A DNA stretch of 64,000 nucleotides from Saururus chinensis (taxonomy: Eukaryota; Streptophyta; Magnoliopsida; Piperales; Saururaceae): NCBI GenBank assembly GCA_035235625.1, contig CP141143.1, positions 34,767,178-34,831,177 on the forward strand, read 5' to 3'. A model generated the notes under the pieces. It was not told the DNA's origin. It saw only the letters and a program-made list of their open reading frames with translations, and made no database searches. Shown piece by piece: positions 43,835 through 55,759 of the stretch (positions are counted from its first letter, which is position 1; each line of letters begins with the position of its first letter). Both the position numbers and the translations under genes were made by a program.

Positions 43835-43906
<72 letters not shown>
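43835..43906. repeat. (TA)36 microsatellite
   Basis: 72 bases of uninterrupted ta, followed by ataacc. Its length suggests high mutability; the true repeat number may differ from the assembly. Confidence 0.97.
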
Positions 43907-43909
<3 letters not shown>

Positions 43910-46905
43910 ACCGAAGTATGGCCCGGCCTGACCGATGCCATTGGAATCGTCCCATCACAGTGTAGCCGGAACAATACCATGGGCACTGTTGGACGACGGG
44001 AGGACTCCTTTGGAGGCCTGGTGGTGGAAGGGATGGGACTAGAGATGCTGGCGAGTTCAGCCACGGATGGGGAGAAGCCACCTTCGGCAAGAAATTGTTT
44101 GATTTGGCCTGGAACTCCCTGACAACCCTCCGGTTGAAAATTTTCAGTCGCCGGAGCGAAGAGAGGACAGCCAGTGGCAGTTGCGAACACACCTCGTACT
44201 GAAGGAAGGGATAGAGGATTGAAGCAGTTGTTCAATGGAGGTTCAGTGACCATGGGCTGTCGGACAAAGGATGGAATAGAGGCTGTGATTAGTCTCTGTT
44301 TTCCCCGTCGCCGGAAACTGTGGGATTGCGGTGCAACTAACACCAGTGGCGCCAGTGATATATCTAAACGTACCCAGGGTTGACGAAGGGAGCTACCGGC
44401 GGTCCTGGGTGGCCGGACAACCGGCAGCTCATAGTCTGCAGCCGCCCTCCTCCAAGGACGCGGTCGGTATATAAAACATAAGGGGCAGCCTTTTGGCCGC
44501 CGGCCGGACATCGGACGACAGCGGGACTGACATTGTTGGTTCCGCCATGCTCTGACAATCCGGGGGTTGTGTGCCACCCATCCCTCCACCACGGTGGGGG
44601 CGGCGCCACCAGAGGCCGGCCTCTGGCTGGTCGCGGGGAAGACGACCCCGTGGGTCGTCTATGCTCTCCGGACCGGGTCAGCTAACCCAACCCGGTTCAG
44701 TCCAACTCCCTAAAAAAAACAAATTACACTCTAACCCTGAACCTGGTCCGGTTCAATGAGATAGAGTTGTCAAAAAAAAAGGGAAAAATTATGAATGATT
44801 ATTAATGTATGTTGAGTACTCCAACTAAGTTGCAGACCAGGGGAAAATCCCAGAGTCTCTAAAATGGCCAATTTACCCTTATGAGTTGATGTGTAGTATA
44901 AGGATTAATAATCAGACTTCGGGCTCCCGTTCAGGGGCCTATGCATGGATTTAGAAATTAAGAAAAATCTCAGTGATAGTTTAATGTGTATCCTAAATTT
45001 GGACCAGGCCATAAGCTAGGTAAAAATCTCAATAAGTAGAGATGTGACTGTTTTACCCTTAGGGTTAAGGTAAGATGGTTAATTGAACCGGGGTCGGTTT
45101 AAGGGGTTTACAACCCCATTAAACGGCAAGAAAATTTCTTCGGGTTCATAACATCAAGGTGTAAACCTTGAGATTAGTTTTGGACCCATTGAGGTCTAGG
45201 GAAGCCCTAAATAAAAAGATAGAAATACCCCTATGCAGACTGGCCCGCATTTGCGTGGATGTTATTAACAGGCCAATGTGATACTGAAACCTTTTGAGAG
45301 GTTAAAGACTTACCCGAGAGCACAGAGGACCATATTCAATGTTGAATAATTACCTTAATGCCCTCAAGTGCATTATGATGAGTTTTTTTTAAGAGATTCA
45401 ATAAGTTAACCCAAGGAGGGTTAGGGCACAAGAGCTTGAGTAATTATAATTGAATTTGATTACCCAAGGAGGGTTACCTTAATGCCCTCAGGTGCATTAT
45501 TGATATTATGATCTACTTGGACATTTGTGGTTCTAATTGTTTATGTTGTTCTTTATTTCAATTTTTGGATATTGATGTTATGATAGTAACTTATCACTAG
45601 TTGAAGATTATTGAAAGAATAATTGTTTAGATAGATAGCTTTGGATTGGGTGAGAACACCTAATCAAGATAAAGACTAAAATACCTTAGAGGGGCCTGCA
45701 ACTAGTTCATATAGTGAACAAAGCCTTTGACCTGACGATAAGCATTAGTTGATAAACCGATGGCAGTTTCTAGTTTTAAACCCTAGTCTAGAAGGGACTA
45801 ATAGGGTTTGGGATAGTCATTCAGAATCCTGGCTTATAGATGAGCAAGATAGGGTTCATAATAGTTTCTTGAGTTTTAGCTCTATTGAGGAGCCGCTGAT
45901 TTGACCATGTAGTTGCACCTCCCCATTGGAGGGAGCTCTGCGTGAGCCGGGCTCACCATAGATCTATTGAGGATCTTTTAGTGTACACACAATTGGATTA
46001 ACTGACTTCTTGCTTGGTTGGCTTTTCCCACCACTTCTGTTCAGGTGCAGTTGTGGGTCATGCCCTTCCACTCCGATCAAGTCCTTCTTGGGCTAGGAGG
46101 GGTAATGGTACTTCCTAGTGGATTCCAGGGGCCTGGTGGATTCCAGGGTGTTTTGTTATCATTTGTCACTTAGGTTGACATCTGATGAGTCTGTCTATCA
46201 TTGGGATTAAACATGGATATTAATTATTAAATAATTATTCGAGAGATAATTAATAACATTGATTGATATTGTTTGTTTAATTAGAACAAGTGGATTGATT
46301 AAAGGACTTGCATAAAATGTAGGTTGCTTGAAAATACTTAAACATTGCATGTGTGATGCTATACTTCTTAGTATAGTGTAGTATTAGGCAAAACTACGTC
46401 TGATGAGTACATAGGCAACTAACATCGGGTGATGTTGGCCCGATCGAAAAAATATTAAATTTTACTTTTGTTCTTCTGAAACGCTCTTCCAAGGGGAGGA
46501 GATGTTTGGTTGTTGTTTGGTCTTCTTTGCTTGCAAGTTCTTTAGATGAGGACATTGTGAGATGAGGACGTTGGTGGGCGTTTGAGGCCGGCATTGCACT
46601 AGTGGGATCTACTTTCTTACTTCTGCAATCTTGTAAGTAATTGTAATTACTGGCATGAGAGCCAACTTTACTTGGTTATTTATTTTCGGAAAGATGACAG
46701 ACTTGTACTTAGAGGGTTAACCTGCTATTTATGGAATTTGACACGTGTAATAATATAATATGTTTTGATATTTGTATTTGTGAACCCCAGTGATCACGAC
46801 CTAGATATTTAATCGGATGATTTGTTTTGTGTTTAAGAAAGAAAAAAATTTATCGTGATTTATCACGTGTCCTTTATTTAAAAAGGGTTTTAAAAATCCG
46901 GGTCA

Positions 46906-47962
46906 TGACAACACCCGGAGCATGCCACTTTGCCGATTAGTTTTCTCGGCAGGCATCAAAACACTATAAAAATTCCTGATTCTCAAGCCAAGGAACAACC
47001 AATTGAGTGTTAACCAAAATACAAGGTAGCACATGCAAAAATCAAATCACAGACATAATATATTTCCCTAAAATAAGTCACATTAACACACCCAATCAAA
47101 ATAATTCAGAAGAGTTAACTTTGATCAGCAAAGCTTGTGTTTAGCGTTTAAAACCCCCTACCTTAAACTTAGGTATAAAATTCGTAAGTGTAGAGGCCTC
47201 AGATTGTGAAAACGACCCCACCATGGCCTTAGATGGAGAATGCCTCTTGAACAAACTAAATCGGACTTAAAATGACTCAAAAATAAAATAAATGGGTTTG
47301 GATAAGCAAAAACCCTATCTCCCCCTTATATAGGGCATGACGTGCCAAAATTGCGGTGTTGCACTGTCAATTTTAGTGGTGTTGCTTGTCATGTGCGAAA
47401 TCAAACATAAATTGACAAAAATAGAAGATATGGGTCTAGATAAGCAAAAACCCTATCTCTCCCTTATATAGGCCATGTTGCGCTAAAACTGCTGGCACGT
47501 TCTGCCAATTTTGGAAGCACCTAATGATTTCATGGGCACCGAGCGTGGCACCTGTGCATTTTGCTCATGACATCCTCGCAGGACGCACGTGGAATTTATT
47601 TATTTTTCATTCTTATCTTCAAATGCCCGGATCTTTGTACCGCGGACTCATATTAGTGCGTTCTTGGTACCGTTGACCTCATATCGACGACCCCTATGAA
47701 AATAGACAACTCAGGTAGGTTATCCCACTCTTTTCAAGTTGGTCCCACCCATGAGACACACTTCCTAAGGTTGTGATTTTCTCTCCTAGCCTCTATTTTC
47801 TCACATTCTTTGACTCTTTAAGCTCGCTTCTTCGAGCTCTACCACAATCTTATAATAGCTTATCACATAACAATCTTTAGCTAATTAAAAGTTATTTAAA
47901 ACTCTAAAATTTTCTTATTAGAGGCTACAAATTTTAACAAAAATTCAGGGTCGTTACCATCA
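46906..47962 (-). mobile_element. 3' LTR of a minus-strand gypsy element
   Basis: On the minus strand it begins about TGGTAACGACCCTG right after a G-rich tract (47977-47964) and ends near GGGTGTTGTCA at 46906. A TATA-like 'cttatatagggc' occurs twice in plus-strand reading (about 47326 and 47463). The G tract works as the polypurine tract, and the integrase C-terminus lies just upstream on the same strand, so this is the 3' LTR. Its left end overlaps the last bases of the neighbouring LTR, so the boundary is uncertain by a few bases. Confidence 0.6.
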
Positions 47963-47963
47963 A

Positions 47964-47977
47964 CCCCCCCCCCCCCC
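47964..47977 (-). other. Polypurine tract (G14 on the minus strand)
   Basis: Fourteen C on the plus strand between the integrase stop and the LTR start. This is the position where plus-strand DNA synthesis is primed in LTR retrotransposons. The length of the homopolymer may not be exact. Confidence 0.55.
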
Positions 47978-48009
47978 ATAAGGAAATTTTGTCCCCAAAA
48001 TTGAACCTT

Positions 48010-48117
48010 TCAATTCTTGAAAAGTTCCGAATATTTCTTTAGTATTTCACTTTCTAATTCCCACGTCGCTTCTTCACAAGAGTGGTGTTTCCATAACAAC
48101 TTTACCAACAATGTCCT
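48010..48117 (-). pseudogene. C-terminal end of a Ty3/gypsy integrase (chromovirus)
   Basis: The minus strand reads VKLLWKHHSCEEATWELE, then SEILKKYSELFKN and a stop at 48012-48010. This is the typical last block of chromovirus polyproteins (a tryptophan-rich 'W.....EEATWE' motif, then 'YP.LF'). Only about 35 codons remain; upstream sequence changes into the unrelated 0.7-kb repeat at about 48118. Truncated, not functional. Confidence 0.75.
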
Positions 48118-48121
48118 TTTC

Positions 48122-48500
48122 CCTCTAATCAAATTACATATTGGGTTTTGATTGAGTGGAAAAAGTGGGAATCATATGATTCACTTTTTCTAAATCCAAC
48201 CAAAACCAGTTATCTTAGGAAAGGATAGTTTTATTGTACAAATTCTTCGTAAGAATATCATTTTCCTTTTGATAACTTTCACTCTAAAGTATATAAAGGC
48301 TGAAAAGCATAAAAATGTTTACCACTTCAAAATAGACGAATAATGATGTGCCCATAAGGGATGGGGCATAGGGTACCTTGGTGTGAGAGACAGAGAAGAG
48401 GGAAGAGGGAGACATAAAGGAGAGAGGAGAATCAAATATATACTAAGAATGTGTCTATTTCCCCTAATACGCGTAAAATATATCTATTTAATATACCTTT
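48122..48500 (+). repeat. 0.7-kb dispersed repeat, second copy, left part
   Basis: Matches 41936 to about 42305 closely. It is broken at 48500 by the solo LTR and resumes at 51888. A small insertion 'tttcccctaatacgcg' relative to the first copy occurs near 48458. Confidence 0.88.
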
Positions 48501-49164
48501 TGTCACGCCCCGGCAATGCCCGACCTGAACTGAACCCGGTTCAGGGGCCAGTCAAGCGCGCGGGGCGACGAAGTGAAATTGAGAAAACGATCTAGCAGAA
48601 GACTTAACCCTAACCACGGGCGATTAACAGAATTACGGAGGACGCACAATCCTTTGAGCAAGAGTAAATAAGAAAGAAAGAAAAAGTGTTGCTTATCACA
48701 AAGTAAACAACTAATCTCAAAACCCACATGCTTAGTTAACTAAAGCCCACACCGGCTCAAATAAGTCTTAAGCAAACATAACTGTAAAATGTGACATAAA
48801 TCCAAAACAAAGAACCTTACACAAAGGTTCTAAACATAAGCATAAAACCAAAGAAAATAAGTCACACAACGATCTCCATGATCACATCCAAGCCATCTCT
48901 GACCTTTCCTCAAAGAGGAGATCCTGTCCGTCTGCGTGTCGCACCACGCAGCCCCAAATCAAAACACAAGAAAGAGGGGTGAGTTTAACAAACTTAGCAA
49001 TGGTTTTTAATATCACTATCAACATTGAAAATACGATAACATAGCAATAAGATCATTCAGATCAAAGATTTACATGGTGCATCATTTTCTGATCACGCAT
49101 ACACATCACCTAAAACTGCATCATAGTGCATAATCCACAAATTTTCATTCTCATCATAACATCC

Positions 49165-49392
49165 TGCATGAAATGTATCTCTAACATACATATTCCATCA
49201 TGCATCATATCATAATTCAACCTGCATAGATGTATCTCTAACATACATATTCCCACATGCATTATATCATAATCAACCTGCATGAATGTATCTCTAACAT
49301 ACATATTCCATCATGCATCACATCATAATCAACCTTCATGAATGTATCTCTAACATACATATTCCATCATGCATCACATAATAATCAACCTC
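49165..49392. repeat. 56-bp tandem repeat, four units
   Basis: 'atgtatctctaacatacat' occurs at 49173, 49230, 49286 and 49342, with 'catcatgcatcacatcataa' and 'caacctgcatga' between. Lies in the solo LTR at the place of the 60-bp tandem repeats of the sister LTRs. Confidence 0.93.
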
Positions 49393-51451
49393 CATCAAGG
49401 AGTAATCAGACGTTGGTGTCACACAGACGGGACATAGACAAGGCCACGAAGGTGTGTCATGGTCCAAAATTCTACACAAGAATTCAAGAAAGATCGGGGT
49501 TGTCAATCCCTAAAAATCTGCTCGCCCTGGACGATCCTGGCCAAGGATGTCCCATTCTCACACAGAGAATCTAGAGCATGGGTGTTCACCCAGGGACATT
49601 TCCTATGGAGGGAAGAGCCCGAGTTCTCACACAGAGAACCCTAGAACACGTGGTAGCGGGTGCACACGGCATACCACACTGGATTCTCAGGGTCCAGATG
49701 ACACTTATAATAACATTCTCACAATCCACAAGACAAGTATACAACTCGTCCCCACATAATCCCATTTAATTAGATTCAACCCGGGAAGTGCACTCGTTCC
49801 ACACAAGAACTCAAATCAAAATATGTCCTTTCGGACCAATCAACTTACAATTAATCCACGACCGATCAATCCGGCACACAATTTCACCACATTGCATCCA
49901 ATCGGTCAAATTCGATTAACCTCGGTGAAGCCTCAATTGGAAATCCATTTTCATGATGCATGCAGTATGGTACATACATGGGCAAGGCATACATGAATCC
50001 TAATCCATGATAAGTGTTCTCATCAACCCCTAATGCATCATTCATAATCACAATATCAAGCTTCAACATTATCATTTAACCCCCACATGTGTGTGTACTA
50101 GTAGAAGCATTTCACACAATGCATGTCAACATGCTTGAAATTAAACTCACTACCACACTACACATATGAATTACCATCTAAACATGAATTCCAGCGGAAA
50201 TCATAGGAGAAGAAATGTTGAAATCATGACTCAACCCAAAACTCAACCACAAAGGTTAAACACATAAAAGATCATTCATTTCATCCTTGAGTCATGGCAT
50301 TCACCAATATTCACACATCAACTAACTACATTCTATCATGACAAATTAGTCCATTAATAGGTTGTAGTTCCACTAAAAATATGCTTAATCAAAGGGAATC
50401 AATCATTCATAATTTCAAGATGACAATTCCAACATCATGCCACAAAACGTAAGTCATTCCACAAATCTCTAAGCATATATCTCAACTCCATAACCTCAAT
50501 AGCATGCCTTTCCAGTAGCATAACATAGCTTAAAATACTCCACATTCATATAAATTGGCAAGCTAAGGTGGAATCATCAAAATAAACATCATGCATTAGA
50601 ACACCAATTTGCTGTGTAGCCGTTCGAACGCCCTTCAGGCCGTTCGATCGGCTAAACATAAAAATTTAAAATTCACAGTTTGGCCGTTTGAACGCCTAGC
50701 AGGCCATTCGATCGGCTGAACTAGAAAACTGTCGTTCTGACAGTGTTGCCGTTCGAACACCCAGAAGGGCCGTTCGAACGCCAACAAGGCAAAACTGAAC
50801 TATCTTCTTTCTTTCGCAAATCCAAACCGAAACACCATTGATAACACTTCAAATCAACATCTAACACCCTAATCATCATCAAAAGTCCTTCATGACTTCC
50901 AGAATGTTAAACCATATCATAATAATGCAAAACCCTAATAAATCAGGATTAAATATTTCTATTTTCTAATCATGCCATTAACACACCAAATCAAGTAACT
51001 CCATTCGAAATAAGCCAAAAATCAAGAGTTTTACCATGGATAAACTGAAATTTTGAAGATCCATTACCTTAGCACTTGATTAAGCTCGGATTTGAGGGTC
51101 ACCCTTCTTGAAAACCTTACAAACACATTGAGTTTGGATTAAACTCCATTACAAATCGATTTACCAAAGAAATCCTTAATTAAAAGTTAGATCTAGGGCT
51201 TATTGATTGTAAAAATCGAATTTTGAAAGCTAGGGTTTGTAGTAAAACACAAATCAGTAGTTTTTGATGTCCAAAATAGATTGAAACAAGGGGGAAATGG
51301 TAGATTTAGAAGAAATTAAGAAGAAAGTTAGGGTTTAGTGCTTAATTAGAGTAGGCTTACCTTAAACCCCTTCTAATCCGGGCCTAATTGGGGATTAGGC
51401 CAGACTTCCCTCCTTAGCCTATTCCCAAAAATAGAAATGGCTTAGGTTTGC

Positions 51452-51461
51452 CCTTTTATAG
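51452..51461 (-). promoter_or_regulatory. TATA box of the solo LTR
   Basis: CTATAAAAGG on the minus strand, about 425 bp from the LTR 5' end at 51882. Matches the position of the TATA box in the 43111 LTR. Confidence 0.55.
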
Positions 51462-51882
51462 TAAGGGTTGGGGTATGTATGAGTAAGTTATGGAGTGTAA
51501 ATAGGAAAAGTAGGCTAAAAATGTGTATTTTGCAAAGTTAAGCACTAATTAAGCCTAATAAAATTCTAAAAATTTTTGTATGACCTTAGGTAGATATCTG
51601 GGTTCATTTGACCCAAAAATTGAAATTTCATCGATGGGGCCCACAGGGGTCCCGCCAAAACCCTAATTTTTGGAAAAATAATAAAAATTTAGAAAAATCC
51701 CAAAAAAACATATTTGATTTAAAATCACTTAAAACCACAAATCTTAAAGTTTATTTTGGTTAAAACTATCATAAACACCACTTATTTTACGAAATCACCG
51801 AATAAATCAGAAAACGCGTTAATCTCACGATAACCGATAATTAAAGAAAACCAAAACCAGTTTAGAGATGAGGGTCCTTACA

Positions 51883-52241
51883 CCTTTTTACCCTCTATAT
51901 TAGTATAGTTTTAGGTTAATTTATAATTAATTATGGTTTATTAGTGTTGTGATAGAAATTAGAAGTTGCAGTCATTTATTTATTAAATTGCCACAAATTG
52001 TTTGATTAGGCATGTATTTGAATCAATCCAAGTTTTTACTATTGTTACATGTCTAAAATATGGCCTCTTATGCTTTGTAGGTAATGAGGAATATGGATAA
52101 CGTGTGAGATAATCACAAGAGCCATAATTCATCTTGTGACAACCGCCATTTCATATGATATAATAATCTTGTCCAACACGTGTAATTATCATGCACATGA
52201 CTAAACGTGTCGACTATCGGTGCAAAAAAATCACAGATTTA
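51883..52241 (+). repeat. 0.7-kb dispersed repeat, second copy, right part
   Basis: Begins with the duplicated ccttt and continues as 42300-42632, ending cagatttatca. It carries an extra 'aatgaggaatatggataacg' stretch near 52083 that the first copy lacks. Confidence 0.88.
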
Positions 52242-52427
52242 TCATTGCCGCCGGTGGCAACAGCCTGAACATCATCGACAAAAATGGTCTATTCATCGCT
52301 TTATGATGCTTGCCGGCCAATTTTGCGATCGTCACCTGGCCAAATCCCATTGGTAGACCCGCGAGGGGTGCTTATCATTTAATTAAAATATAAGCTTATA
52401 ATATTCAATTTATTACTTGTACATCTC
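52242..52427 (-). mobile_element. LTR remnant, left part (continues at 53850)
   Basis: GC-richer sequence 'ttgccgccggtggcaac' to 'gggtgcttatcatttaatta', split from 53850-54454 by the 1.42-kb solo LTR. The two sides bear the same duplicated atctc. Confidence 0.45.
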
Positions 52428-53844
52428 TGATAAGTATGAAATCTATATCTATTTTATATGCCTTTTTACCTTATTTGCTAGTATAGATTAGGTTAATTTA
52501 GTGTTATTTATGGTTTATTTAGATTAAGATAGATATTAGTATTTTAGTTTAATTATTAATGATTTTGTAGTTATTAGTAGTTTAGATGTGTATTTAAATC
52601 AAGTTGGAATTTTAGTTACTTTCTACATGTCTAAAGGATGGTATTTTATGTTTTGTACATAAAGTGCACTTATCGAAGTACTTGGACGATGTTTGGAATA
52701 ATTCAAAATAGTCTTAACATGCTTTAAAGTGATTTGGACAACTTTTCGGAGTTATAAACAAGTTGGAAATTAATATGGACATGAAGAAAAGCTTAATGAA
52801 CAGAATATGGACTGTCCAGATTACAGAAACACTGTAGCCGTTCAGACGGGGTCACTTACCATTCGATCGGGATAACGTGAATTCAGACAAAAATACAGTT
52901 CAAGCGATCGATCGGGCATGCAGGGCGATCGAACGGCATAACGTGCAATTTCCTTGTTTGACCCAAATTCCAATCCTTTTCATATTGAACTTCTTCCTAC
53001 GGAACTTATGCCTATAAAAAGACATATTTGGCTTAAAATTGGGGGATTCCAGTAGATTTTAAGAGGAGAAAAAGGAAGAAGAAGATGGAAGAAAACTCAA
53101 AGCTTTTAATGGAGATTCAAGTGCTTTCTTCTACCATTGAAGGCTAGACTTTTCTTTTACTTAGGAGTTGATGAAGCTATAGATAAGTTTCAGTTTCTTT
53201 TCTTTTTAATTTAGATCTCAGTAGTGAATGATGACAATTGTATGATATGGATTTCCTTTTTAATGGAAAAGCTTCTCATGTTTATTCAAATCTATGTTGA
53301 TTTATTGTCTTGTAGATGATAGATTGATATGGTTTTGATATTTCATCGATTCTAATTTCTGTGATTTAGATGAGATGGTCATACAATAGTTTTAATGTTC
53401 AGATAATTAATGACTTGGATGAGTTATACTAAGATTAGACGGGTCATGCTTATAGCTAGTTTAGTGTAGATGATCCGTGCTATTGTCGAAGATAGTTCAT
53501 GCCATGGAAGTTAATTAATGATTCTTTTTGAAGTAATTCTAGCTTGTAGCTGAGAATACTTGTTCATATTCACACTAGATTTAGATTAAAAGTTAAGGAA
53601 TTGTTATGGTTCTATAGTGGATTCAATTTCCTAAGTAAATTCCATCATATTAATCTCTTATTTTAATATAGTTGATTCTTTTCTTTTGCTTAATTTAAGT
53701 TTAAGTTTGTTTTAATTTTCAATCAGCAAATTCCTCTTTAGATTTAGTGATAATCCATCCGTCCCTGAGGTTCGACAACCCTTAAATACTTATCATAGTA
53801 CAATTACCTTGTACACTTGCAAAGGGTTTAATTATAAACGATCA
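52428..53844 (+). mobile_element. Solo LTR, 1,417 bp, with 5-bp target duplication
   Basis: Starts tgataagtatgaaatctat and ends ttataaacgatca, flanked by atctc at 52423-52427 and 53845-53849. The 3' part 'ccctgaggttcgacaaccct' and 'ttaccttgtacacttgcaaa' is the conserved end of LTRs of the Athila/Tat/Ogre side of gypsy elements; the start 'tatgcctttttacc' also fits. No internal domain, hence a solo LTR. Polarity plus by these motifs. Confidence 0.9.
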
Positions 53845-53849
53845 ATCTC

Positions 53850-54454
53850 TAACGATACTATAATGGTACCTTAATCGCCGGTTTGTTGTTGATCCACTGC
53901 TGTCAGAACCTCGAGCGCTACTCATTGTCATTGGCCGCCTTCACCGAAAAACCATCTTCCGCCAAAAAACCATCTTATTCTCTCCCCTTCTCTAACAGCA
54001 AAAACTCAGCGCCCCCCTAACCCCCCCCCCCCCCCCCCCCCCCAAATTAAGTGTCCCTAATCTCTTTTGGGATTAGGTTCCTAATCTCCAAAGAGATTTG
54101 GGTCAATAAATCTCCACTTAGGCCACTTAATTGGGCCCCTAAAACATAATTTCGTAATATTAATTAATCAGACCCGTATAGTGATATAAACGGACAATTC
54201 ACGCATCTAATTCGGGTAAACGGACCATACATATTATAATCAACTTTGAATGGTCGTATCTCCCTTATCCGAATTCCGATTCATGCGTTCTTAGTGGTAT
54301 TTCGAAGCTCTTTATGTCTACTTTCCATCCATATAGGATTCAACTATTACTTCCAACTAATGATCAAGTTATTCTTATGAGAAGGTCAAGGGGTCCAACA
54401 CCTTAATTTCCCTATAGTCGACTTTGGGAATTTAGAAAATTCCCAAACGTTACA
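53850..54454 (-). mobile_element. LTR 5' part, minus strand, related to the 43111 LTR
   Basis: On the minus strand it starts TGTAACGTTTGGGAATTTTC at 54454. The reverse complement of 54250-54330 ('agagcttcgaaataccacta', 'agaacgcatgaatcgg') matches 43250-43310 of the 43111 LTR. It runs into a C23 tract (54021-54043) and then GC-rich sequence to 53850; the rest is at 52242-52427. Confidence 0.6.
54021..54043. repeat. C23 homopolymer
   Basis: Twenty-three C in a row after 'gcgcccccctaa'. Its exact length is unreliable in sequencing. Confidence 0.95.
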
Positions 54455-54565
54455 ATTAAACTATGGACAAAAATTAAAATCTCTTTACTTAGATATGACA
54501 AGATTTTTAACTTTTTTTAGCTAACTTATCCTAAGGCAATCTATGGTGTTTTTCCTAATTTATCC

Positions 54566-55700
54566 TTAAAAGCTTAAACAACAATCTTCTTTGCCCACAC
54601 TCTCTTCATCTTTTTTTTTATAAACTTTGTGGTGCAACTTAGAGGTAACATGGGTAGTATACTTCTTCTCATTCCTCTTTGACCTAATTTTGAAAGGATA
54701 ATTTTTGGGACACTCTCTTTTACAATGGGAATCACTATGACATATGTCACACATACCTACAATACCGGAACCTATCCTTCCTCCTTTTACTCTTGACCTA
54801 GGTGGGTTGTACACTATCTTAGGGTTTTTGTCACTCTTTTTTGTATTCACAAAGATAGTTGGTTTTACTAAGGTGGTAGATAAGTAGTTCCTAAAACCTA
54901 AGCTCATCTTGTTGTTTTGGTCAATGCTCAACATGGTTTCCCACTTCTTACCACTCTGAAATCCATCTAATTTCTCTTTAGATGACATAATTTCTTTATT
55001 GAGAGCATTAGACTTCTCATTTTTACTCTTTAGGTCTTTTTTAAGGTCACTTACTTCTCTTTCAAGTTTGACATTCAACTCCACTAACTTATTTTCCTCT
55101 TGAGAAGACAAAACTAATTCATCATCTTTCTTTTCCAACTCTTTCTCATGACTTTTGGTTTTCCTAGTTAAGATTAAAAATTATTTGAGGAATCCTTTGT
55201 ATTAATCAAAATCAAGGTTAGACTCTGAGTTCTCTTTAAGAGAAGTAGACTCATTAGACTCATCTCCAAAACTCTCTTCTTTTATCCTTGGATGGAAGGC
55301 TGCATAGTTGCACATTTCATCTTTTTCAAAAGAACTCTCATCAAAGAAATTTGAATGAAGCACCTTGCCCTTTCTCTTTTTATCTAAACCCTTTGATTTC
55401 TTAGGCTTACATCAAAATAATTATCAGAATTATTGTTAGGACAATCAACCGCAAAGTGACCTAACTTACCACATGCAAACACTTCAAATTCTTCTCGTTT
55501 GTTTTGCCTCTCATCTCTCTTGTTCCCTTGTCTCTTACCAGAATTTTGACCCTATTCCCAAACCTGAAGTTTTGAGTTTTTATGAATTTCTTGAAGTTTT
55601 TAGCCAATAAGAGCATTAATTCTTCATCATCTTCAAACTCTTCAGATTCTTCTAAGGTATTTATAGCTTTATTCTTCTTGTAAGTTCTCATAGATGCTTT
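54566..55700 (-). pseudogene. Ty1/copia-type gag fragment
   Basis: Minus strand. The upstream piece (55691-55461) reads INTLEESEEFEDDEELMLLL, then AKNFKKFIK, as in gag proteins of SIRE-like copia elements. A zinc knuckle follows near 55480-55440 (ACGKLGHFAVDCPN), but one frame shift separates it and the first Cys is displaced. The downstream piece (55138-54566) has a coiled-coil-like stretch, then a CDICHSDSHCKRECP knuckle-like segment. Stops and frame changes between the pieces (for example near 55180 and 55410) show decay. No protease, integrase or reverse transcriptase follows on the left, where other LTRs lie. Confidence 0.7.
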
Positions 55701-55759
55701 TAGGGTAGTTTATTTTCCCTTGGATTTTTCAAACAACTCTTTCTTGTTTCCACATGACA

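Larger units (their letters stand above)
43111..46910 (+). mobile_element. Large LTR (3.8 kb), gypsy/chromovirus-like, plus strand
   Basis: Starts tgtaatatccctaattttcc and ends aatccgggtcatgaca. The TATA box tataaaaa (43498-43505) lies in the first 400 bp and points right, which sets plus polarity. Its last 530 bp match the reverse complement of 261-760, and 45880-46400 matches 850-1500 in part. The GC-rich part 43910-44700 and the (TA)36 tract sit in the transcribed region. The segment 'tagcttcgaaatgccaccaa' at 43256 recurs, reversed, at about 54285-54315. No 5-bp duplication is visible. Reading frames here, including one through the TA tract, are not genes. Confidence 0.65.
48501..51882 (-). 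mobile_element. Solo LTR, 3,382 bp, gypsy-like, with 5-bp target duplication
   Basis: On the plus strand it starts tgtcacgccccgg and ends ggtccttaca, flanked by ccttt at 48496-48500 and 51883-51887. The uninterrupted paralogue at 42298-42310 shows a single 'ataccttttta', so the empty site is known. Minus polarity: TATA box CTATAAAAGG on the minus strand at 51461-51452, about 430 bp from the LTR start at 51882. Inside are a 56-bp tandem repeat (49165-49392) and 'gttcgaacgccc...ggccgttcgatcgg' type motifs at 50620-50790. No internal region is left, so it formed by LTR-LTR recombination. Confidence 0.93.

Noticed and set aside
43813..44592. 259-codon minus-strand reading frame with a long Tyr-Ile run
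   Set aside because: The run is the (TA) microsatellite; the rest is GC-rich LTR sequence that is open in several frames. No family features.
49338..49769. Several overlapping short plus-strand frames
   Set aside because: They lie inside the solo LTR and overlap in all frames; chance.
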